Notes: generated by a model from the sequence alone, not told the origin. A DNA stretch of 29,603 bases from JAQAZP01 sp032127265 (GCA_032127265.1 JAQAZP010000079.1:1-29603); one strand, 5' to 3'. Positions 1 to 8,182 are shown, counted from the stretch's first letter. Program-made: numbers and translations.

Positions 1-281
1 ATGGTCACGTCTCCGTCGCCGAGAAGTTCGCCCTTGATCGTGATATCTTGCCCGATAATGGTAATCACCCCTTTCCTCTCCATGGTCGAGTGGGACTCGG
101 TTGGTTGTGTTGCGGCTGAGGTTCCGAATGTCCCGCTCCTCTCTGGCGGAGCGGGTTCGGCGGCCGGCGCGCTTTTCGGTTTCCACGTGGGAGCAGGTTC
201 GGCTGGCCGGGCCTCGAACCGGGCCTCCTCCTTCAGCGGCGGGTCGACCTTTTTATTCGATTTGTTCCCGAAAAGGGACAT
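1..281 (-). CDS. Bactofilin (5' part, runs off the window)
   Basis: Bactofilins are cytoplasmic proteins that polymerise into filaments through a right-handed beta-helix and scaffold cell-shape or peptidoglycan functions. The visible 93 residues start MSLFGNKSNKK, continue through a Pro/Ala/Glu-rich linker of about 65 residues without obvious fold, and then enter the bactofilin core at TIIGQDITIKGELLGDGDV, the usual first strand pattern (TIIG..T.I.G.L.G.GD). The ATG at 281 has a good ribosome site (GAGGAAAG) just upstream on the minus strand. An internal in-frame ATG at 83 sits directly before the core, but the upstream start has the better ribosome site. The C-terminal part lies outside the window. 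The tRNA-Gly gene lies upstream on the same strand. The family call is firm; the cellular role is not shown. Confidence 0.85.
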   Translation of the reverse strand, partial: MSLFGNKSNKKVDPPLKEEARFEARPAEPAPTWKPKSAPAAEPAPPERSGTFGTSAATQPTESHSTMERKGVITIIGQDITIKGELLGDGDVT

Positions 282-400
282 CAGTCTTTCCTCACTCGAT
301 GGACCCTAACATGTCCCGGAGCACGAGATCCGCCCCCGGGGTGCCGGGACCGGTAGACTCGTTTAAAACCCTGCCCGTAACCCATTGGGAAAGGGAAGGT

Positions 401-476
401 TGGAGCGGGCAACGGGGATCGAACCCGCGACCCCAAGCTTGGGAAGCTTGTACTCTACCAACTGAGCTACGCCCGC
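401..476 (-). tRNA. tRNA-Gly (anticodon CCC)
   Basis: Read on the minus strand this folds as a full 76-nt cloverleaf. The acceptor stem GCGGGCG pairs with TGCCCGC, the D stem GCTC pairs with GAGT across AGTTGGTA, the anticodon stem CAAGC/GCTTG encloses the loop TTCCCAA, and the T stem GCGGG/CCCGT encloses TTCGATC. Discriminator T and the CCA end are encoded (404-401). The anticodon CCC reads the glycine codon GGG. A consensus -35 box lies upstream at 540-545. Confidence 0.95.
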
Positions 477-516
477 TCAAGATCAATCATTCTGCTTCTG
501 TTTGAAACGAAAGCTA

Positions 517-545
517 TCTCTATCGCATCCGTCCTGGGTTGTCAA
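517..545 (-). promoter_or_regulatory. Probable sigma-70 promoter of tRNA-Gly
   Basis: On the minus strand TTGACA (545-540) is followed after 17 nt by TAGAGA (522-517), about 41 nt upstream of the tRNA 5' end. The -35 is a perfect match; the -10 is weak (3 of 6). Confidence 0.5.
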
Positions 546-557
546 CCCGCCAGCGCG

Positions 558-585
558 AAAAAAACAACCGCTCGAGACCGCGGCT
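558..585 (-). terminator. Rho-independent terminator after the transpeptidase gene
   Basis: On the minus strand AGCCGC (585-580) pairs with GCGGTT (571-566, one G-T pair) across an 8-nt loop and is followed by G and seven T (565-558). It lies 6 nt beyond the stop codon of the penicillin-binding transpeptidase gene. Confidence 0.6.
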
Positions 586-591
586 CCGACG

Positions 592-2331
592 TCACCGGGG
601 TTGGTCGCCGCGCAGCAGTTCAATCTTGTACAGAACCGCCTCCAGGAGTCGCCGGGCGGCACGGGCCGCGGCCAGTTCGGCCTTGCCCTCCCCCTCGAGG
701 ACCACACAAAACGCCACCCGTGGTTCGTGGGCCGGGGCAAACCCCACCACGATGCCGTCAAGACCCTTTGTGCGGTCACCGCCGGTGCCGGTTTTCATGG
801 CCAGGTCCAGGCCGTCGGTGGCCGCCCGGCGACCGGTGCCCTCCCCGTTCTCCACCACTTCGAACATGGCATCGGTGAGGGCCGCCGCCACCCGCGGTTC
901 GGTGACACTGCCCAGGGCCGCGGGAGTGGTCTCGTTCACCACATCACCGAGGATATTCTCACGTCGCAGCAGCAGCCGGGGCTGCATCATTCGGCCGTCA
1001 TTGGCGATCACCGCGGCCATCATTGCCAGGTGCAGCGGAGTACTGCCGAGAAAGTCCAGGCCCACGGAAAGCCGGGCCAGTTCCCAGGTGGAGCCGGGGT
1101 CACCCTGGATCACCCCCAGTTCCATGGGCAGCAGCCGGCCTTCCAGCTGTTTGCCAAAGCCGAAGTATTCAAGCTCCTGGACCATGCGGGCCTGCCCCAG
1201 AAGCATTCCCAGCCGGGCAAAGACCAGGTTGCAGGAGACGGCCATGGCATGCTCCACGTGGGGGATGCGGCCGTGGGATCGCCAGTCGTAGAACAGCTTG
1301 CCCTCGATGGTGGTGTTCCCCTGGCACTGGAAGGGGAAGAGGTCGAACAGTTCCAGCGAACCTTCCCGCAAAGCCGCGGCCAGGGTGATCAGTTTGATCA
1401 CCGAGGCCGGTTCATACATCCGGCTCAGTGCGGAGTTGGGGCCATTGTCAGGCCCGTTGCTTGCCACGGCCAGCAGGTCGCCGCTGAGCGGGTCGATCAC
1501 CACGATGGCGCCCGACTTGCCGTCAAGCGCCTGGTGCGCGGCACGCTGCAGGTCGCCGTCGATGGTCAGAACGGTGACGTTGTTCCGCTCCAGGCTGCCC
1601 AGGGCGCCGTCAAGCCCCCCCCGGTCTTCAATGCCCCGGCCGAGCAGGGAGTCGATCCCTTCCCCCAGACCCTCCAGGCGCCCGCTCTCCAGGTCCAGCT
1701 CGGCCAGCGGTATACCGTTGCGGTCGAGAAGCACGGCAAACCGGCCCCGGCGGGCTTTCTCCTCGGTGAGATCCATCAGTAGCCGGGCCCGGTCGCCAAA
1801 GGGCGAAATTTTGGGCCGCAGGAGCGGGGCCAGGGTGCGTTTGGCCTCTTCCAGACGGTTCAGGCCGCACAACGCACAGCCATGGTAGAAACTGTGCTCG
1901 TCGCCATCCACACCCCGCTGCTGGAGATAGCGGCAGAGGATTTCAAGAGCCCGGTAATCCCCCTGCTCCAGATAGTTCCCGGCAAAGACCGTCCACTTCC
2001 CCCGCTTGAGCCCGGAAAGCCGCAGGAGGCAACGGTCGGCCTCGTCAAAGGCCGATGCGGCCGCCCCGTAATCGCGGGTTTCCAGGGCCAGCAGTGCCGT
2101 GCCCTCCTCGGCGCCGCCGCGGAGCAGCTTCAGGCTGCGTGCCCGTTGAAAGCCGGTCTCGGCGCCGGCCCTGTCGCCATCGATCAGGGACCGCATCCCG
2201 CCCCTGACGGTGTAGATGGAGAAGAGCAACCAGGCGGAAAGGCCGATGGCCACCAGCACCATCGCACCATACAGCCGGCCGCGAAGTTTGCCGCCCCCGC
2301 GTCGGCGTCCGTCTCTGCCGTAATACCTCAT
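592..2331 (-). CDS. Penicillin-binding transpeptidase with N-terminal anchor and helical-repeat segment
   Basis: This is a D,D-transpeptidase of the penicillin-binding fold (FtsI/PbpA-like), expected to crosslink peptidoglycan in the periplasm. Of 579 residues, 22-40 form one membrane segment after a basic N-terminus. Residues about 45-200 are Ala/Leu/Glu-rich and look like TPR-type helical pairs. The catalytic domain runs from about 255 to 575 and carries all three active-site motifs: SVIK (Ser310 nucleophile, Lys313), SCN (366-368) and KTG (513-515). No glycosyltransferase domain is present, so it is monofunctional. The helical segment in place of the usual class B pedestal is uncommon. The gene starts 33 nt after the SAM-hydrolase stop with its own ribosome site (GGAGAGGA), so the two form an operon that ends at the 558-585 terminator. 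Confidence 0.85.
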   Translation of the reverse strand: MRYYGRDGRRRGGGKLRGRLYGAMVLVAIGLSAWLLFSIYTVRGGMRSLIDGDRAGAETGFQRARSLKLLRGGAEEGTALLALETRDYGAAASAFDEADRCLLRLSGLKRGKWTVFAGNYLEQGDYRALEILCRYLQQRGVDGDEHSFYHGCALCGLNRLEEAKRTLAPLLRPKISPFGDRARLLMDLTEEKARRGRFAVLLDRNGIPLAELDLESGRLEGLGEGIDSLLGRGIEDRGGLDGALGSLERNNVTVLTIDGDLQRAAHQALDGKSGAIVVIDPLSGDLLAVASNGPDNGPNSALSRMYEPASVIKLITLAAALREGSLELFDLFPFQCQGNTTIEGKLFYDWRSHGRIPHVEHAMAVSCNLVFARLGMLLGQARMVQELEYFGFGKQLEGRLLPMELGVIQGDPGSTWELARLSVGLDFLGSTPLHLAMMAAVIANDGRMMQPRLLLRRENILGDVVNETTPAALGSVTEPRVAAALTDAMFEVVENGEGTGRRAATDGLDLAMKTGTGGDRTKGLDGIVVGFAPAHEPRVAFCVVLEGEGKAELAAARAARRLLEAVLYKIELLRGDQPR

Positions 2332-2364
2332 CTGAACGTCCTCTCCCCTCTCTCCTGCTGCTGG

Positions 2365-3177
2365 TCAGGGCGCCCCGGTGCCGCGGGACCGGCGCAGCCG
2401 CACTTCGTCCCCCCGCTGCACCCCGGTGACCCTGGCGGCGCTTCCTCTGTTCACGACAATTTCCAGCAACCCGGCACTGCCGATGAGCATCACCGGCTCG
2501 CTATCCGGCGCATCGGCGAAGGAGCCCACCAGCCGGGTCGATCTTCCTCTGTCCCACTCCAGGGTCAACGTTCCGTCCCCGGGAGGTTCCTGCTCAACAG
2601 CTGCACGGGAAATGTTGGTGACCAGGTTGCCGAACACGTCCACGTGCACCACCACGCCCTTGATTACACCCCCCTCACCCCGGGCCGTCTCGGGCAGCCA
2701 GGCGGCACGCACCGGATGCTCCAGGGGGGGGCCCATCCGTTCACCGGCCACGCCGCTGGAAAGCCAGGCCGCCGCCGGGGCAAAGATGTCCCGGCCGTGA
2801 AACGTGCGGCTCACCGGCGCCAGCCGCCAGGCTTCACCGGCCAGTTCCCGGACGCTCACTTCAGCGGCGGTGTCCAGCACGGCCGTGAAGAGCCCGTTGT
2901 CCGGACCCACAAACCAGTGGCCGTCCGCCCGCACAAGCAGCGGACGGCGCTCCGAACCCACCCCCGGGTCCACCACCGCCAGGTGCACGCTCCCCGGGGG
3001 AAACCAGCGCCAGGCCGAGGCGAGGATGAACCCGCCGCCGGCGATGTCCCCCGGCTCCACTTCGTGGGTCAGGTCCACCAGCCGCGCGGCGGGGTCGATG
3101 CCCAGGATAACCCCCTTCATGATGCCGACGTAGGCGTCCCGCGACCCGAAATCGGTGAGCATGGTGATCACGGCCAT
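2365..3177 (-). CDS. S-adenosylmethionine hydrolase (DUF62 / SAM hydroxide adenosyltransferase)
   Basis: This cytoplasmic enzyme family splits S-adenosylmethionine with water into adenosine and methionine; fluorinases and chlorinases are relatives. The 270-residue product has the family signatures in order: LTDFG (7-11), VVDPGVG (68-74), GPDNG (91-95), FHGRDIFAP (126-134) and VDVFGNLVTN near 180. The Asp-Arg-His triad known in archaeal members appears as Asp70, Arg77 and His127. The length is normal. I see nothing marking a halogenase, so hydrolysis is the safer reading. The ATG at 3177 has GGGGGA five bases upstream. It is the first gene of an operon with the transpeptidase, with no obvious metabolic link. 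It is divergent from the cysteine desulfurase across a 122-nt intergenic region. Confidence 0.88.
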   Translation of the reverse strand: MAVITMLTDFGSRDAYVGIMKGVILGIDPAARLVDLTHEVEPGDIAGGGFILASAWRWFPPGSVHLAVVDPGVGSERRPLLVRADGHWFVGPDNGLFTAVLDTAAEVSVRELAGEAWRLAPVSRTFHGRDIFAPAAAWLSSGVAGERMGPPLEHPVRAAWLPETARGEGGVIKGVVVHVDVFGNLVTNISRAAVEQEPPGDGTLTLEWDRGRSTRLVGSFADAPDSEPVMLIGSAGLLEIVVNRGSAARVTGVQRGDEVRLRRSRGTGAP

Positions 3178-3245
3178 GGCAATCCCCCGGCGGCGGCATC
3201 TGAATTCGAGAGGTACTTGACCAGTAACCGGTGACCCGGTGACGA

Positions 3246-3257
3246 TAGTATATACTA
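3246..3257. promoter_or_regulatory. 12-bp perfect palindrome in the divergent promoter region
   Basis: TAGTATATACTA is a perfect palindrome between the divergent SAM-hydrolase and cysteine-desulfurase genes. It contains TATACT on both strands, so it could serve as a -10 box in either direction, or as an operator. Just upstream (3229-3244) the sequence CCGGTGAC occurs twice in tandem. No well-spaced -35 box could be assigned in either direction. Confidence 0.4.
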
Positions 3258-3299
3258 CGCTTTTAATCAGAGTGGAACCGTTGGCAGGAAGAGTTGAAC

Positions 3300-4478
3300 A
3301 TGGAACGCATCTACCTAGATCACAATGCCACCACCCCGCCGCACCCCGCGGTGCTGGAGGTGCTGACCCGTCTCTTCGCCGAGGAATTCGGCAACCCGTC
3401 CAGCCAGCACCGCTACGGTCAGAGGGCCAAAGCCCTGCTGGAGACGGCCCGTTCCCTGGTCGCCCGCTTCATCGGCGGCGCACCAAAGGATGTGCTCTTT
3501 TGCGGCTCGGGCACCGAGGCTGACATCATCGCCATCAGGGGAGCCCTGGGCTCGGCAAAGGCGGGAAGCGGACCGGCGCGGCTGATCATCTCTCCCATCG
3601 AGCACGACGCCGTGGAAAAGACCTGCCGCTCCCTGGAAAAAGAGGGTGTGGGGGTGCACCGCCTGCCGGTGGACGGAGACGGCCTGGTGGACCCGGAAGA
3701 CCTGCGCCGGGCCATCGGTCCGGAAACCCGGCTGGTGTCGGTGATCCACGCCAGCAGTGAAACCGGTGTCATACAGCCTGTTGCCGAGTTGGCCGGGGTC
3801 TGCCGGGACGCCGGCGTGCTGTTCCACTCCGACGCCGTGCAGGCGGCGGGCAAGCTGCCCATTGCCGCCTCATCCCTGGGAGCCGACCTGCTCTCCTTCT
3901 CGGCCCACAAATTCCATGGCCCCAAGGGCTGCGGCATGCTCTACATCCGCGGCGGGGTCCGTCTGGCGCCGCTGATGGTGGGCGGCGGCCAGGAGCGCGG
4001 GCTTCGTGCCGGGACCGAAAACGTGCCCCTGCTGGCCGGGGCGGGGGAGGCGGCCCAGCAGGCCGGCCGGACACAGGCCGAAACGGCGGGACGTCTGGCA
4101 GGGCTGAGGGAACGGATGGAGGCCCGGATCCTGGACTGCATACCGGACAGTGTGGTTCACGGCCGCGGCGCAGCGCGGCTGCCCAACACCACCTCCCTGG
4201 CGGTGGCCGGGCTGGAGGGCGACACCCTGGCCATCAACCTCGACCTCAAGGGGTTCGCCGTCTCCACCGGCTCGGCCTGTTCCTCGACCTCACCGGAGCC
4301 GTCACGGGTCCTGGGGGCCATGGGCGTCTCCGGGGAGCTAAATCGCTCCACCATCAGGATTTCCACCGGCCGGGGCACCACCGCGGAGGAGCTGGACCGC
4401 TTTGCGGAGGCGCTGGCGGAGGTGGTCCACCGGCTGCGCCGGCTCTCCGGCGGCCGAAAATCCCGGCAGGCAAAATGA
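3300..4478 (+). CDS. Cysteine desulfurase (NifS/IscS family)
   Basis: This PLP enzyme removes sulfur from cysteine as a persulfide, leaving alanine; the sulfur serves Fe-S clusters and tRNA thiolation. The protein has 392 residues, normal for the family. Visible motifs are YLDHNATT (5-12), the PLP-stacking His102 (EHDAV), HSDAVQ (176-181), the PLP lysine Lys204 in SAHKFHGPKG, and catalytic Cys327 in STGSACSS. The short sequence after the cysteine resembles the NifS/IscS (type I) loop. The ATG at 3300 follows AGGAAGAG with good spacing; a TTG two codons earlier is less likely. An oddity: the usual NNETG segment reads SSETG (152-156). The 4-base ATGA overlap with mnmA indicates translational coupling and suggests this enzyme feeds sulfur to MnmA. 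Confidence 0.9.
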   Translation: MERIYLDHNATTPPHPAVLEVLTRLFAEEFGNPSSQHRYGQRAKALLETARSLVARFIGGAPKDVLFCGSGTEADIIAIRGALGSAKAGSGPARLIISPIEHDAVEKTCRSLEKEGVGVHRLPVDGDGLVDPEDLRRAIGPETRLVSVIHASSETGVIQPVAELAGVCRDAGVLFHSDAVQAAGKLPIAASSLGADLLSFSAHKFHGPKGCGMLYIRGGVRLAPLMVGGGQERGLRAGTENVPLLAGAGEAAQQAGRTQAETAGRLAGLRERMEARILDCIPDSVVHGRGAARLPNTTSLAVAGLEGDTLAINLDLKGFAVSTGSACSSTSPEPSRVLGAMGVSGELNRSTIRISTGRGTTAEELDRFAEALAEVVHRLRRLSGGRKSRQAK

Positions 4479-5554
4479 GCATCCGAGGTCCGGAAAAAAT
4501 CGCCGTGGCGATGAGCGGCGGGGTGGACTCCACCACGACGGCCCTGCTGCTGGCCGAGGCCGGGCACAGTCTCCTGGGGATCACCATGCGGCTCACCCCT
4601 CCCGGTTCGTCCGCCCCCGATTCATCGGCCGACGCCGCCGAGGCCGCGCGGCTCCTCGGCATACCCCACCGGGTGGTGGATCTGCACCGGCAGTTCAAGG
4701 ATCTGATCGTCCGTCCCTTTGCCGACGCCTATTGCGGCGGTTCGACCCCCAACCCCTGCGCCCGGTGCAATGTCGCGGTCAAATTCGGCCTGCTGGCCCG
4801 GCAGGCCGCCGACCTGGGATACCCGGTGCTGGCCACCGGCCACTATGTGCGGAAGCAGGCAGCGGGCGGCTCCGGCTGGCGGCTGCTCAAGGGTATCGAC
4901 CCGGCCAAGGACCAGTCCTATTTTCTCTTTGGCCTGGACCAGCAGCAACTCGGCCGTTCCCGCTTTCCGCTGGGGGAGATGACCAAGACCGAGGTCCGCG
5001 AACTTGCCGGCCGCCGCGAACTGCCGGCAAGCCGCAAGGAGGAGAGCCAGGACATCTGTTTTCTCTCGCACTACGGTGACGGCGCCGTTCCGGCGCTGGT
5101 GGAGCACCTGACCTCCCCGCCGCCCCCCGGGGATATCATCGACCGTGAAGGGAATCGTCTGGGCCGGCACCCCGGCATCCACCACTTCACCGTTGGCCAG
5201 CGCCGCGGTCTGGACCTGCCCTCCACCCGTCCCTGGTATGTGCTGGGTCTCGAGCCGGGCACCAACCGGGTGGTGGTGGGACGTGAGGAGGACCTCTACC
5301 GGCAGCGTATGACCCTGGCCGATGTGAACTGGATTCCCGACCCACCGCCCCGGCTTCCCATGCGGGCCGCGGTTCGCATCCGCTACCGGCACCCCGGGGC
5401 CCCGGCTCAGTTGATCCCCGGCCCCGGCGGATCGCTGGAGGTTCTGTTCGACGACGCGCAGCGGGCCATCACCCCCGGCCAGGCCGCGGTTATCTACCGC
5501 GGCGAAGAGGTGCTCGGCGGCGGATGGATCAGCTTATCCCTTTCGTTATGTTAA
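4475..5554 (+). CDS. mnmA: tRNA-specific 2-thiouridylase MnmA
   Basis: MnmA adenylates uridine 34 in the tRNAs for Lys, Glu and Gln and replaces O2 with sulfur, giving the 2-thio group of mnm5s2U. The protein has 359 residues. The ATP-pyrophosphatase P-loop is SGGVDS (14-19). The catalytic cysteine pair is Cys98 in NPCARCN and Cys195 in ESQDICFL. The segment after it (GNRLGRHPGIHHFTVGQRRG, 226-245) is the tRNA-binding middle domain, followed by the C-terminal beta-barrel. An additional Cys95 forms a CxxC with Cys98, as in many non-enterobacterial MnmA proteins. The start codon overlaps the stop of the upstream cysteine desulfurase, a pairing expected if the desulfurase passes persulfide sulfur to MnmA. 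Confidence 0.95.
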   Translation: MSIRGPEKIAVAMSGGVDSTTTALLLAEAGHSLLGITMRLTPPGSSAPDSSADAAEAARLLGIPHRVVDLHRQFKDLIVRPFADAYCGGSTPNPCARCNVAVKFGLLARQAADLGYPVLATGHYVRKQAAGGSGWRLLKGIDPAKDQSYFLFGLDQQQLGRSRFPLGEMTKTEVRELAGRRELPASRKEESQDICFLSHYGDGAVPALVEHLTSPPPPGDIIDREGNRLGRHPGIHHFTVGQRRGLDLPSTRPWYVLGLEPGTNRVVVGREEDLYRQRMTLADVNWIPDPPPRLPMRAAVRIRYRHPGAPAQLIPGPGGSLEVLFDDAQRAITPGQAAVIYRGEEVLGGGWISLSLSLC

Positions 5555-5586
5555 AGTTATATTGTTTTTTGCGTAAACCGGTTCTC

Positions 5587-5615
5587 TTGACGGCCTCCAG
5601 GCGGTGTGTTAATTT
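5587..5615 (+). promoter_or_regulatory. Probable promoter of the DUF4388 gene
   Basis: TTGACG (5587-5592) and TAATTT (5610-5615) are separated by 17 nt. Transcription would begin near 5622, giving a leader of about 80 nt to the ATG at 5700, or about 12 nt to the GTG at 5634. Confidence 0.5.
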
Positions 5616-5699
5616 TACGGCTCACTCTCGATCGTGAAACAGAAGCAGGGTGCCGTGTCCCACGGGACCGCGGCGCTCGCAGTCCCAGTGGAACCCTGC

Positions 5700-6860
5700 A
5701 TGTCGGAATCCTCATCCTCCCAGCTCAACGGAAACCTGAGCACCATGAACCTGGCCGACCTCCTGCAATGGGTCTGTCTCGGTCACAAGACCGGAACCCT
5801 GCACCTGCAGAACGGCAGGATCCAGAAACAGGTCTATATCCACGAGGGGAAACTTGTCTCCGCCGGGTCGAACCTGCCCCGGGAACGGTTGGGCCAGTTC
5901 CTGCTGCACCATGGCCGGATCACCGAAGAGAACCTGCGGGCGGCGCTCTCCGATCAGAAATCAGGGGGCCGGCCGCTGGGGGAAATCCTCTGCGGGATGG
6001 GGATCCTGCACCAGGAATCACTGATCGGCATTCTCCAGCTCAAGGCCGAAGAAACGATCTACGACCTCTTTCTCTGGAACGAGGGGAACTTTTACTTCGT
6101 GGCCGACCAGCTTCCCGACTGGTCCATGACCCAGATCAGCCTCGACGTCACCGGGCTGACGCTGGAAGGAGTGCGGCGCAAGGACGAGATGGAACAGATC
6201 CGTCAGATCCTGCCCAGCAACCGGATGCTGCTGGCCGTGAACAAGGATCGGGCCGCCCAAGCCGACAGGCTTACCGGGTTCGACCGTCACCTGGTGGACC
6301 TGGTGCGCCAGGGGCATACCATCGCCCAGATCGCCGAGCGGTCCCGGGCCCCCGAGTTCATCCTGCTCACGCGGCTCCATGAATTCGTCGAGCAGGGACT
6401 GCTGCAGGTGGAGCGGGACCTCTCCGAGGATCAACGGTCCGCGGACCAGCTCTCCTTTGACGAGGGCCTCGCCCGCTGCCGGCAGTGCCTCGACGCCGAG
6501 GACCTCTCCGGCGCCCTCCCCTGTATAGCCGTGATGCGGGGCCAGGCCGCCGATGAACCCGGCGGCAGGGAGTTGGTGGGCGAGCTGAAGAAAGCGGCGG
6601 TGGCCCTGATCTACTTTACGATCATCAGCCCGAACCACATCCCGGTGATCAAACCCGGCATGGACCAGCGGGTGGACCTGGAACTCAATGCTGAAGAGGG
6701 GTTCATCGTCTCGCGGATCGACGGGGTGATGGACATCCGGTCGGTGATCCAGGTCAGCCCGGTGAGCGAGTTTGACACTCTGATCATCTTCCGCCGGCTG
6801 CTGGGCGAACAGGTGATCGATCTCACCGGGACCGGCGAGATAACACGCCGCAGGGACTAG
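5700..6860 (+). CDS. DUF4388 (PATAN-type) domain protein
   Basis: The function is unknown; DUF4388 proteins are often tied to signalling or surface-motility regulation. The 386-residue cytoplasmic protein has an N-terminal DUF4388 domain (about 8-55: GNLSTMNLADLLQWV, then TGTLHLQ and VYIHEGKLVSAGS). A segment at about 60-140 (LGQFLLHHGRITEENLRAAL, then LGEILCGMGI) resembles the GspE/MshE N-terminal helical module. The C-terminal region ends in a winged-helix-like stretch (IDGVMDIRSVIQVSP). The ATG at 5700 was preferred because the domain starts immediately after it. An in-frame GTG at 5634 would add 22 residues, and neither start has a strong ribosome site. The gene is convergent with hisS and overlaps it by 4 bases. 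Confidence 0.75.
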   Translation: MSESSSSQLNGNLSTMNLADLLQWVCLGHKTGTLHLQNGRIQKQVYIHEGKLVSAGSNLPRERLGQFLLHHGRITEENLRAALSDQKSGGRPLGEILCGMGILHQESLIGILQLKAEETIYDLFLWNEGNFYFVADQLPDWSMTQISLDVTGLTLEGVRRKDEMEQIRQILPSNRMLLAVNKDRAAQADRLTGFDRHLVDLVRQGHTIAQIAERSRAPEFILLTRLHEFVEQGLLQVERDLSEDQRSADQLSFDEGLARCRQCLDAEDLSGALPCIAVMRGQAADEPGGRELVGELKKAAVALIYFTIISPNHIPVIKPGMDQRVDLELNAEEGFIVSRIDGVMDIRSVIQVSPVSEFDTLIIFRRLLGEQVIDLTGTGEITRRRD

Positions 6861-8182
6861 CCCGCACGGGAGCGGAGAAACGCCGCCAGCTCGCCCCGCG
6901 CGACCTCGTGCTGTTCCCCCGTGCCGAGTTCCTTGACCCGCACCACGCCCCGCTCCAGCTCGTCCAAGCCCAGAACGGCCACCAGGGGGATGCCCTTGCG
7001 GTCGGCGTAACCGAACTGCCGTCCCAGCTTCTCCACCCCGGGAAAGACCTCCACCTTCACCCCGCCCTCCCGGCGCAGTTCGGTGGCCAGGCGGAGCGAC
7101 TGGGGGGCCAGGGAATCGTCGAACACGGTGACCAGGATATCCGAGGCCGGCGGAGCCTGCCCCTCCTGCTCCAGCTGCTCCAGGGCGGTGGTGATGCGGT
7201 CCAGACCCAGGGTGGTTCCGGTGGCCGGCAGGTCACGGCCGGTGAGTTCACCGATCATGCCGTCATAGCGGCCGCCGCCGGAAAGGCTGCCGATGTGCGG
7301 CAGGTCGTCGAGCACGGTTTCGAAGATCGGCCCGGTGTAGTAGTCCAGACCCCGTGCCAGGTGGGGATCGAAAGAGACAGCGTCCTCGGACACCCCGAGA
7401 GGCGCCAGCAGCCGGTAGAGCTGGTCAATGGTCTCCAGCCCGCTGACGGTCTCCGGACGAGAGCCCACGGCCTGCATCAGCTGCGCCGACCGTTCGTGCC
7501 GGTCACCCGGCAGGTCCAGCAGCCGGAGAATCTCCCGTGACGCCTTGCCGTCGATGCTTTTGGCCTCCAACTCGGCCAGCACGCCCTCGGTGCCGATCTT
7601 TTCCAGCTTGTCGATGCTGCGGCAGACCTCGTCCTCCATCCCCCCGGGCACTCCCGACCCGACGATGATGCCACTGAGCAGCTGCCGGTCGTTGAGCCGG
7701 ATGCGCACCGAGCCGAAGCCCAGTTGCCGGAACGCCTCGTAGAGAATGGCGATCAGTTCGGCGTCGGCGAGGATCGACGCGCTGCCCACGCAGTCGGCGT
7801 CGCACTGCATGAATTCCCGGTAGCGGCCCTGGCGGCTGGAGTGGCGGTCAGCCCGCCACACCGGCTGCATCTGGTAGCGTTTGAAGGGCAGTCCCAGCTC
7901 GGGATACATGGCCACCACCCGGGCCAGGGGCACGGTGAGGTCGTAGCGCAGGGCCAGCTCGCGGCCCCCCTTGTAGTCCAGCCGGTAGATCAGCTTTTCG
8001 GCGTCCTCGCCATACTTGCCGGTGAGCAGGTCGTAGCGCTCGATGGCCGGTGTTTCAAGGGGTTCGTATCCGTACCGCAAAAATATCGAGCGGAAGATGC
8101 CGGCCACCCGTTCCCGCTGCCGCATGTCACGCGGAAGAAAGTCCCTGGTTCCCTTGAACAGCCGCGGTACGATTTTGCCCAT
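6857..8182 (-). CDS. hisS: Histidine-tRNA ligase HisS
   Basis: This class II aminoacyl-tRNA synthetase charges tRNA-His in the cytoplasm. The 441-residue protein shows motif 2 at about 101-128 (FKRYQMQPVWRADR, then GRYREFMQCDAD), the histidine-specific loop LARGLDYYTG (275-284), SGGGRYDGMIG (301-311), the motif 3 region LGLDRI (325-330), and a C-terminal anticodon-binding domain (from about 345). Motif 2 differs from the common bacterial form (FRHERPQKGRYRQFHQ-like) and resembles the long HisRS type of Bacteroidetes and eukaryotes. The ATG at 8182 has GGAGAG about nine bases upstream. The gene lies downstream of two glycosyltransferase genes on the same strand, but a palindromic repeat element separates them. 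Confidence 0.94.
   Translation of the reverse strand: MGKIVPRLFKGTRDFLPRDMRQRERVAGIFRSIFLRYGYEPLETPAIERYDLLTGKYGEDAEKLIYRLDYKGGRELALRYDLTVPLARVVAMYPELGLPFKRYQMQPVWRADRHSSRQGRYREFMQCDADCVGSASILADAELIAILYEAFRQLGFGSVRIRLNDRQLLSGIIVGSGVPGGMEDEVCRSIDKLEKIGTEGVLAELEAKSIDGKASREILRLLDLPGDRHERSAQLMQAVGSRPETVSGLETIDQLYRLLAPLGVSEDAVSFDPHLARGLDYYTGPIFETVLDDLPHIGSLSGGGRYDGMIGELTGRDLPATGTTLGLDRITTALEQLEQEGQAPPASDILVTVFDDSLAPQSLRLATELRREGGVKVEVFPGVEKLGRQFGYADRKGIPLVAVLGLDELERGVVRVKELGTGEQHEVARGELAAFLRSRAG

Noticed and set aside
502..1782. Plus-strand open frame of 426 codons opposite the transpeptidase
   Set aside because: The minus strand carries all catalytic motifs of a penicillin-binding protein; the plus-strand frame is low-complexity.
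3217..3256. TTGACC (3217) with TATACT (3251) as a promoter for the cysteine desulfurase
   Set aside because: The spacing of 28 nt is far too long for a sigma-70 promoter.
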